A stretch of DNA of 64,000 nucleotides from Strigamia acuminata (lineage: Eukaryota > Arthropoda > Chilopoda > Geophilomorpha > Linotaeniidae): contig OX442316.1 of NCBI GenBank assembly GCA_949358305.1, positions 10,850,001 through 10,914,000 of the forward strand, in the 5' to 3' direction. The notes under the pieces were generated by a model. The model did not search any database. It saw only the letters and a program-made list of their open reading frames with translations, and was not told where the DNA came from. Numbering within the stretch: position 1 is the stretch's first letter; each line of letters opens with the position of its first letter. Shown here one piece after another: positions 56,887-64,000 of the stretch. Made by a program: the position numbers and the translations under genes.

Positions 56887-59800
56887 TTACTTATACTGTT
56901 CTTGAATTTTGTTTAATAAAGAATCGCACGTTTTCTTCGCATCACCCAACAACATCGCCGTATTTGGTTTGTAAAATATTGGATTATCCACTGCAGCGTA
57001 CCCAACACCTAACGAACGTTTCATCACAATAACCTGCAATGATAATCAGATTAAAAACAGTTACTTCGAATAAAATAAATCCACAAGTTGTTACTTGTTT
57101 AGCTTTCCACACACGCAGCACAGGCATTCCAGCTATGATCGAATTCGGATCGTCTTCAGCCGCGCAATTGACTGTGTCGTTTGCTCCAATAACTAACACG
57201 AGATCGGTTTCATTAAAATCCGAATTAATTTCATCCATTTCCATAACTATATCATAAGGTACGCCGGCTTCGGCGAGCAATACATTCAGTTGACCAGGCA
57301 TTCGACCTGCAAAAATGACCAATATAAATTTTTATACATATTTTTGTTAATCGTAAATTCTAAATGTTATAATAATTCACCAGCAACAGGATGGATTCCA
57401 AACTTCACTTTTTTCCCCATTTGTTTTAGCACTTTGACCATTTCGGCGATTGGATATTGCGCTCGCGCAGCACACAGCCCATAACCAGGCGTGATAATTA
57501 TGGATTTCGCTTCGTCGATCATGGAAACGGCTTGTTCGAGATTACACTCGGTATGAGTACCCGATATTATCATTGGTTTTCCGCCTCCTGTACTCGAAGT
57601 TCCATATCCACCGAGTATGACATTAGCCAATGACCTGTTCATCGCCTAAACCGAAAACAAAGTTTTTAATTTTACGCAAAATGTTGTCAAAATTAAAAAA
57701 AATATACTTACTTTACACATTATGTACGACAAAATGGCACCGGACGACCCGATTAAAGCGCCCACAATGGTCATTAAATTGTTATTGAGCATAAATCCTT
57801 CAGCACAAAGTGCCCAACCAGAATAGCTATTCAATACGGTAATTACGACGGGCATGTCCGCACCTCCGATCGCTGCCGTTAACGTAACACCCATGATGGT
57901 AGACAGACCAGCAGTCGCACCCAAGGCCGACAATCCGACCGGCATGGTCGGAATGGCTATATAAGCAATCATAGCGGCCACGTTTCCAGCTAAGAGTGCA
58001 GAATTGATCGCGTGACGTCCAGGTAACAGCAATGGAGAGGAGTTTAATAAGCCTAAAATGAATGCAATTTGAGTCAAATAGTTAACCACTACGTGCACAT
58101 TTACAATTTCACCTTGCAATTTTCCATACGCAACGAGTGAACCGGAGAAAGTCACTCCGCCGATATAAGTACCCAAAAACAATGCTGTTTTTATGACATT
58201 TGCTGCCGGATCAGTGGCAAAGGTCGGGAAATCAATCACGTAAGTAGAAAAACACGTGAGCATAGCAGCCAAGCCAACTAAACTGTGGAAAGCTGCTACC
58301 AATTGAGGTAAATCTGAAATTTGAATTCGTTGTGCGATGACAGTCCCAAGAGCTCCACCTAAAAACATTGCAATCAAATCAAAACAAATCAATAAATTTT
58401 TATTTTTAAATATAACTTCCGTACCAACTCCCATGCAGGCCGCCATTTGCGCAAGAACTTGGGTACTCGGAGATAAACTTCCGAGAGTTGCAGCGATGCC
58501 GCTCGACACTCCAATCATTCCCAACGCATTGCCCAGTCTGGATGTTTTCTGGGATGATAACCCTCCTAAAGCTCCTACGCAGCATAAAGACGCTCCTAGG
58601 TAAGCCATTTGATGAATTTCCGGATAACCTTGCGATACGCCGTATCCATATAGCAGAACCACCGATGCTGAAAATATATTTTAATTTTTATAATTTATTT
58701 TTTAAGTGTGGGTATTTGTTTTACCAGGCAATGCATATAAATAATTGTATTCTGGAGGATCGGTCGGTCGTCTAAACATATCCAGCATTCTTTTTGTAAC
58801 CAAAAAACCTCCGAATATGTTAATAGTGGATATAAATGCGGCGGTGGCTGCTAAACCCTACAAAACATTCATTAGACAATTTACATCGTTTCTATTTTTA
58901 AGTTTGTACTTGGGGAATGGTTGCAGGTAAATAACTTCCACCCATTAAAACTAAACCGCCGACTGCAGTAATGCCAGAAATAGCATTTGTAACAGACATC
59001 AGTGGTGAATGTAAGGCAGGCGTAACGCCCCAAACTGTGTGGAAACCTGAAATATAAGTTCGAAATGTTATTATTGCAAATCCAAATGCGTAAAAAGAAA
59101 ATTTCAATACCAACAAGTCCAGCCAGGCTAAAAGTTGTTGTCATAGTTGTAAAAGCCGAATTTGGTGCAATCATTCCAAGACATATTAAACTAGACAAAC
59201 CTATAAAAAAAAATTGAAATAGAATTACATTTTATTTTTATTTTTATATTGCGGCTAATAAATATACACTTTACCTCCAGTGTAAACAAGAGAATCCTTT
59301 AACGAGTTAACAAAGTAATTAGGTTCGACAACTGCTGGTTTTGCAACGGCGGTTGCAGTTTGTTCAGGTTTTAAATTGGCAGATGGAATTGCAGGTACGG
59401 GTGCTGCAGGAGGCGGCCAAAGTAATTTTCCATTATCCAAAATTATAGAGCCTCGAACAACTTCATCGTCGAGGTTTACGAATAAATGATTCTTCTCACC
59501 TGAAATACATTTTATACACGTTAATATTCTGCACGATTAGATTGTTTTTTAAATTGCATATTACCCATTGAAAGAAGAAACTTTGAAATGTTATTAGCGT
59601 ACAAAGTACTCGATTGAGTCGCTAATCGACTTGGAAAGTCAGTATAACCGATATGAATCACATCGTTGTATGTGTAAATTTCATTAGGTCGTGTAGTCTC
59701 AACATTCCCGCCAGCTTCGGCCGCGAGATCAACAATAACAGAACCCGGTTTCATACTCTCAACCATTGCCTACAAAAATTTCAAATATTTATCGACATTA

Positions 59801-60949
59801 AAAAAAAAACTTAAAAATTAAAATACTTTAGATATTAATGTTGGAGCTCGTCTTCCAGGGATCAAAGCCGTCGTTATTAAAATATCAATTTCTTTACATT
59901 GTTTAGCAAATAAAGCCATTTCGGCATCGATGAATTCTTTGGACATCAGTTTAGCGTAGCCACCAACTCCGTCTCCAGATTCCTATAAAGAATGAATTTA
60001 AATTTTTTTTCCTCCATTTAAAAAAAAAATTACTCACTTTAACATTAACTTCTAGAAATTCCGCTCCCAGAGATTCAACCTGTTCCTTTACGTCTGGCCT
60101 GGTATCAAAAGCTCTTACAATAGCCCCCATATTTTTGGCAGTGCCGATTGCCGATAAACCGGCCACTCCACCACCAATAACCAAAATTTTAGCCGGTGGA
60201 ACTTTGCCAGCCGCTGTTATCTGACCTAAATTTTAAGAAAATCAAATAAATAATGTTTATTTCTATTTTATTTTTAAATATAAATATTAAATACCTGTAA
60301 AGAATCTGCCGAAATGGTTAGCAGCTTCAATAACAGCTCTGTAACCAGCAATATTAGCCATAGAGCTCAACGCATCAAACACTTGCGCTCTACTAATCCT
60401 CGGAATACAATCCATTCCAAACACAGTCAAATTCTGTTTAGCTAAAGCGTCAATTAACAATTTATTTTGAGCTGGGTACATAAAGCTAATAAGAGTGCTA
60501 TTTTCTTTAAAGTTCGGGATCTCATTTTTAGTCGGTTGTCTCACTTTCAGAATAATATCGGCATCGAAAACCTTTTTCTTGTCGCAAATATTGGCACCGA
60601 CAGCTGCGAAATGATCGTTCAAAAATTTTGACTCGAGTCCGGCTTTATCTTCGACATTGACCGTGAATCCTTTTTTAATTAAAGTGGATGCAACTGTAGG
60701 TGTCAAAGCAACTCGACGTTCATTTTGCCAAACTTCTTTGGGAACTCCGATCGTGAGTTTGTTGTAGGGGACCCCGTGAGCTCCAATCTGGGGTTTATCT
60801 TGACCTTGAACTCGCAGTTCAGCCGGTTTAGGGATTGAATTCAACCGAGGGGCTTTGTTTTGCAAACCCCGAACACTACATAAAAGTAGTCCGTGCAACT
60901 GGGAGGGGAAACGACGTCCATTCGACTTTAGGGATATTTGTAATGCCAT
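56887..60949 (-). CDS. NNT: mitochondrial NAD(P) transhydrogenase (complete, 14 coding exons)
   Basis: NNT is an inner-membrane proton pump that reduces NADP+ with NADH and so supplies matrix NADPH. Minus-strand exons: 60949-60295, 60225-60038, 59982-59827, 59769-59565, 59499-59275, 59200-59111, 59046-58910, 58857-58725, 58667-58425, 58358-58113, 58052-57712, 57645-57381, 57306-57095, 57033-56887. They total 3243 nt, 1080 residues, close to mammalian NNT. The ATG at 60949 ([14 protein letters not shown]) opens a basic mitochondrial presequence. Domain I has VGVP-like TIGVPKE and GGGVAG (236-241) for NADH. Domain II carries many membrane helices, with ITDLPQ-type [16 protein letters not shown] and [19 protein letters not shown]. 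Domain III, for NADP(H), has GYGLCAA (927-933) and GANDTVN. The single-chain I-II-III order is that of animals. An acceptor (TGTACTCAG) ten bases before the ATG shows a 5' untranslated intron. Introns 9 and 10 are in frame without stops (see findings). Confidence 0.97.
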
Positions 60950-61308
60950 CTTCGTAATCTGAGTACAAAAAAATATTTCAAAAAAAATTATTACATAATT
61001 TTTTATCTTAGAAAAAGATAATACGTGGCTTAATAAATCAATGAACACGTGGTGTACGTTGTTTCGTTGTTGATTTGAAATCTAGATGGTGCAAATGCAA
61101 TTTAAACAATGCGAGGTTTGAAGCCGAGCCACGTCAGGTCATTGATTCACGTCTACGCGTATGTGTACGAAATTGCTCACTGCCAGGCTTCTTTTAGCAA
61201 CGGCAGGATGCCGCAATCGTAATTAAATGATCTTAATAGCAGGCCCAGCAGTTGATGTTTATTTGCAACTTTGTGATTGAGTAATCGTAAACATTGAATA
61301 TTACATAC

Positions 61309-61360
61309 CTATGTAAGCTACACAGCTGGAACTTCCACACACGGCTAGCTACTCCCGCCA
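61309..61360 (-). other. candidate 5' untranslated exon of NNT
   Basis: The coding exon of NNT is preceded by an acceptor, so an upstream exon must exist. On the minus strand TTACATAG|GTATGTAATA (GT at 61308-61307) is the best donor upstream. The left end of this exon, the transcription start, is a guess. Confidence 0.45.
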
Positions 61361-61837
61361 AACGCCACCCGGTGTTTTTTTTTGTAATCGAAAACGAAAT
61401 CGTGAATTATTATGCCAACCAATCAGGAAAGCGGTTACAAAATACGTTTTATTTATCACGATGAACTTGAAATAGTTATTGTTGTTTGGTTAAAAGAATT
61501 TCGTTTTTGAAAAGAATTAGATTTAAAAAATTTAAAAAATAAAATTACGTTATTATTGTTTTTGATTTTTTTTTTAAACATTAAAAAGTAATTTATTGTT
61601 TTTATTTTTTTGTTTGTGTTGTTTTATTTCGTTATATTTTACGTTGTCGACGTTTGGAATCCCTATCCCTGCGTGTAATTTATTAGGTCAAATTGAGGCA
61701 ACCATTGTGTTCCACAACGATGGTTGGTAGACGGCTTTTGATTGGTACATTCATTTGGCTCTGCTCGCCAGTGCTCACGACCCAACTTCCACGCGTCTCT
61801 ATTGAGGGTTACAGGTGAAGCCCATCCACGCACAATC
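61361..61837. promoter_or_regulatory. intergenic region shared by NNT and IDH2, possible bidirectional promoter
   Basis: The NNT (minus) and IDH2 (plus) start codons are 888 bp apart. CCAACCAATCAGG near 61.42 kb is a CCAAT box, and TTGATTGGTAC near 61.74 kb is one in reverse. I see no clear TATA box near either gene. A T/A-rich run lies at 61.50-61.62 kb. Confidence 0.5.
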
Positions 61838-64000
61838 ATGGCAACCGCTGTCTCCAAACTGTGTCGCTATTTGAACTTAAGTAAAGCAGTACAAACAAAT
61901 ATTGCAGTTACAGGTTATCAATCAAGACGAAATTGTAAGTAACCGTTGAGAAAATCATTTGAATTCGTTTGTGTTAAGTTGTATTTCTATCCACATACTG
62001 CACTCTTTGTTGCCACATGACAGCAGTGGCCACATGGCTTATATTTCCCATGCACGCTCAAAAAACAAATCTTTTTTCAATTTTTATTTTAATTTTACCT
62101 TTAATTAATATTGTTTAGCTATTTGTGACTTGTTGAGAGATTTGCTGGAAGTGTCACGCGTGTTTAAATATCTGCTTTGTTACTTTAGACACGTATTGTT
62201 CTTGTTCGTAATCACATGTGTATCAAAAAAATGATTGAATTATTCATTGAAATGTGATAAGATTGCATTCATATGAAACTTCTAATAAATAAAATTAAAA
62301 AATGTGTAAACTTTCACACAAATGTCAATGGCCACTTAAATTTCTGACCTCGAACTGTATCAAGTTCAAGGGCGTTTAATGGGGTGAAATTCTTGAAATA
62401 TTTTCTGTTTCTGTGTGTAAAAAGTGTAAACTTTGTACATTTAGACCGACATAAATTTAAAAAATGATGGAAGTAAGAATAGTTGATGTTCTTGCTTTCC
62501 TGTAAGGATGTAAGTCGAGTTTTAGCAGTTATTTTTAGATTTGTAATCAACAGTTGGCTATGAGAATGTGGTTATCATTTTAAACTTTTCTCGTATCTGT
62601 TAAATAAATAAAACCGGGAGTTTATTTTGGATTGTGCGTTGCAAAATTATCTTTAGAATTTTAGCCTTTTCATTTTCGAGGTTGAAAAGTGAAATTTATT
62701 TGAAAAAACATAAAATAAAATAAAAATTCCATTGTGGAATTTTATGGGCAAATACGAAACGAAACAAATAACTTGTTTTCAATCGATTTAAGACACATGT
62801 TATCTATTTCACAATTTAACTAGAAAAAACCAGTTCTAATTCACAATAACATGAAAAACTTTTCTTTTATTGAAAGAAGTTTAAACTGAAACTTGTCCTT
62901 CAAATGTCATTTGCACTAGGAAATTTAGCTCAATTAAGTGTTGTTACTCAATAAAATCTGTTGAATACATTTAAAGTTATTACTTTTATATTGTAGACAC
63001 GGGGAAGAGAATTGAAGTAAAAAATCCTGTTGTGGAGTTAGATGGAGATGAAATGACAAGAATAATATGGGAAAAAATTAAAGAAAAAGTATAAAATAAA
63101 AAAATAATAAAAAAAAAGTAACATTTTACAAACTTATCTATATTTATTGTAGTTAATTCTCCCGTATTTAAATGTGAAATGCATTTATTACGATCTTGGA
63201 TTACCGAACAGGGACTTAACTAATGATCAGGTAACCATTGATTCAGCTTTAGCTATCAGAAAATATAACGTGGGCATTAAATGTGCAACCATTACACCGG
63301 ACGAAACGAGAGTGGAAGGTAAAAACTTTCTAATTAAATAAAATGAATTGAATTGAATTAATTGTACTTTTTCCAAACTAGAATTTTCATTGAAGCAAAT
63401 GTGGTTGAGCCCAAATGGCACAATACGGAATATATTAGGTGGAACTGTGTTTAGAGAACCAATTATTTGCAAAACTATTCCTCGGCTCGTACCTGGGTGG
63501 ACCAAACCTATCGTGATTGGAAGACACGCACATGGCGATCAGTACAAAGCGAGTGACATGGTGTGTAGACGACCTGGAAGAATTGAATTAGTTTACACAC
63601 CCGACGATGGCGTGCCAGAGAAAATGGAAATTTTCGTTTTCAAGAAAGGAGGCGGGATTGCATTGGCTATGTACAATACGGACGAGGTACGTGGATAACA
63701 AAATCTAATATTCAAGCGATTAATTAATTTTTTTTTTGCAGTCTATTCGTGCTTTTGGACATTCCTGTTTTAATTACGCATTGCAAAAGAAGCGTCCTTT
63801 ATACATGAGTACAAAAAACACTATTTTAAAGAGATACGATGGAAGATTTAAGGATCTGTTTGAGGAAATCTATAATAAGTAAAAAAAATTAAATTTTTGT
63901 TGATATTTTTTACAAACGTTTTAATTTTTTAATTTTTATTTTTAACTTTAGGGGTTATAAAGATAAGTTTGAAGCTGAAGGTATTTGGTACGAACACAGA
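61838..64000 (+). CDS. IDH2: NADP-dependent isocitrate dehydrogenase, mitochondrial type (partial, cut by window end)
   Basis: IDH2 oxidises isocitrate to 2-oxoglutarate and makes NADPH in the matrix. Plus-strand exons: 61838-61934, 62997-63088, 63153-63318, 63382-63686, 63742-63878 and 63952 to the window end. They give 282 residues, about two thirds of the protein. The first 32 residues ([19 protein letters not shown]...) are basic and lack acids, a likely mitochondrial presequence. The mature part starts [20 protein letters not shown]. The substrate-binding region is clear: [31 protein letters not shown] and [10 protein letters not shown]. The rest of the active site, including the later aspartates that bind metal, lies beyond the window. 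Intron 1 is 1062 bp; the others are 55-73 bp. Cytosolic IDH1 would lack the presequence, so IDH2 is favoured. Confidence 0.95.

Noticed and set aside
1-64000. tRNA, rRNA and other structural RNA genes
   Set aside because: I looked for box B-like GGTTCGAATCC motifs and rRNA-like blocks by eye and found none with a supporting structure.

Overview
This is nuclear DNA of an AT-rich animal, most likely an invertebrate. The genes have spliceosomal introns with GT-AG ends, many of only 60-80 bp. The standard code fits every gene, and the rest is repeats and retroelements. A CCTAA-rich (TTAGG-like) stretch hints at an arthropod, but I cannot name the species. There are no operons, CRISPR arrays or bacterial features.

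Layout. 1-20.8 kb is a gene-poor AT-rich stretch with one candidate untranslated exon (about 4.1 kb) and one perfect hairpin (9.13 kb). 20.8-24.07 kb is a higher-order tandem repeat. 24.46-26.52 kb (minus) is a complete six-exon flavin-containing monooxygenase. 27.59-30.13 kb (minus) is a complete ten-exon Elongin A. 32.3-34.4 kb is a 62-bp satellite interrupted by a telomere-like 11-bp repeat. 34.47-35.58 kb holds a 5'-truncated LINE and a MITE. 35.70-45.63 kb is a nested pair: an intact 6.6-kb Copia element (plus) sits inside a gag-only Copia-like element (minus). Both have defined LTRs, primer binding sites and target duplications. 45.6-56.3 kb is a mosaic of tandem repeats: a 769-bp array in ABAB order, a 27-bp minisatellite open in three frames, an hAT-type MITE, and diverged exon-like units that carry repeated promoter-like blocks. 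56.89-60.95 kb (minus) is a complete 14-exon mitochondrial NAD(P) transhydrogenase (NNT). 61.84-64.0 kb (plus) is the first 282 residues of a mitochondrial-type NADP isocitrate dehydrogenase (IDH2), cut by the window end.

How they fit together. NNT and IDH2 face away from each other across less than 0.9 kb, and both supply NADPH in the mitochondrial matrix, so a shared promoter is plausible. FMO also uses NADPH, but in the ER, and its position near them looks coincidental. Exon borders were set by hand from splice signals and family similarity. For FMO, Elongin A and NNT the summed coding length divides by three and the size suits the family. The repeat regions are described from direct comparison of copies within the window; no database search was possible.
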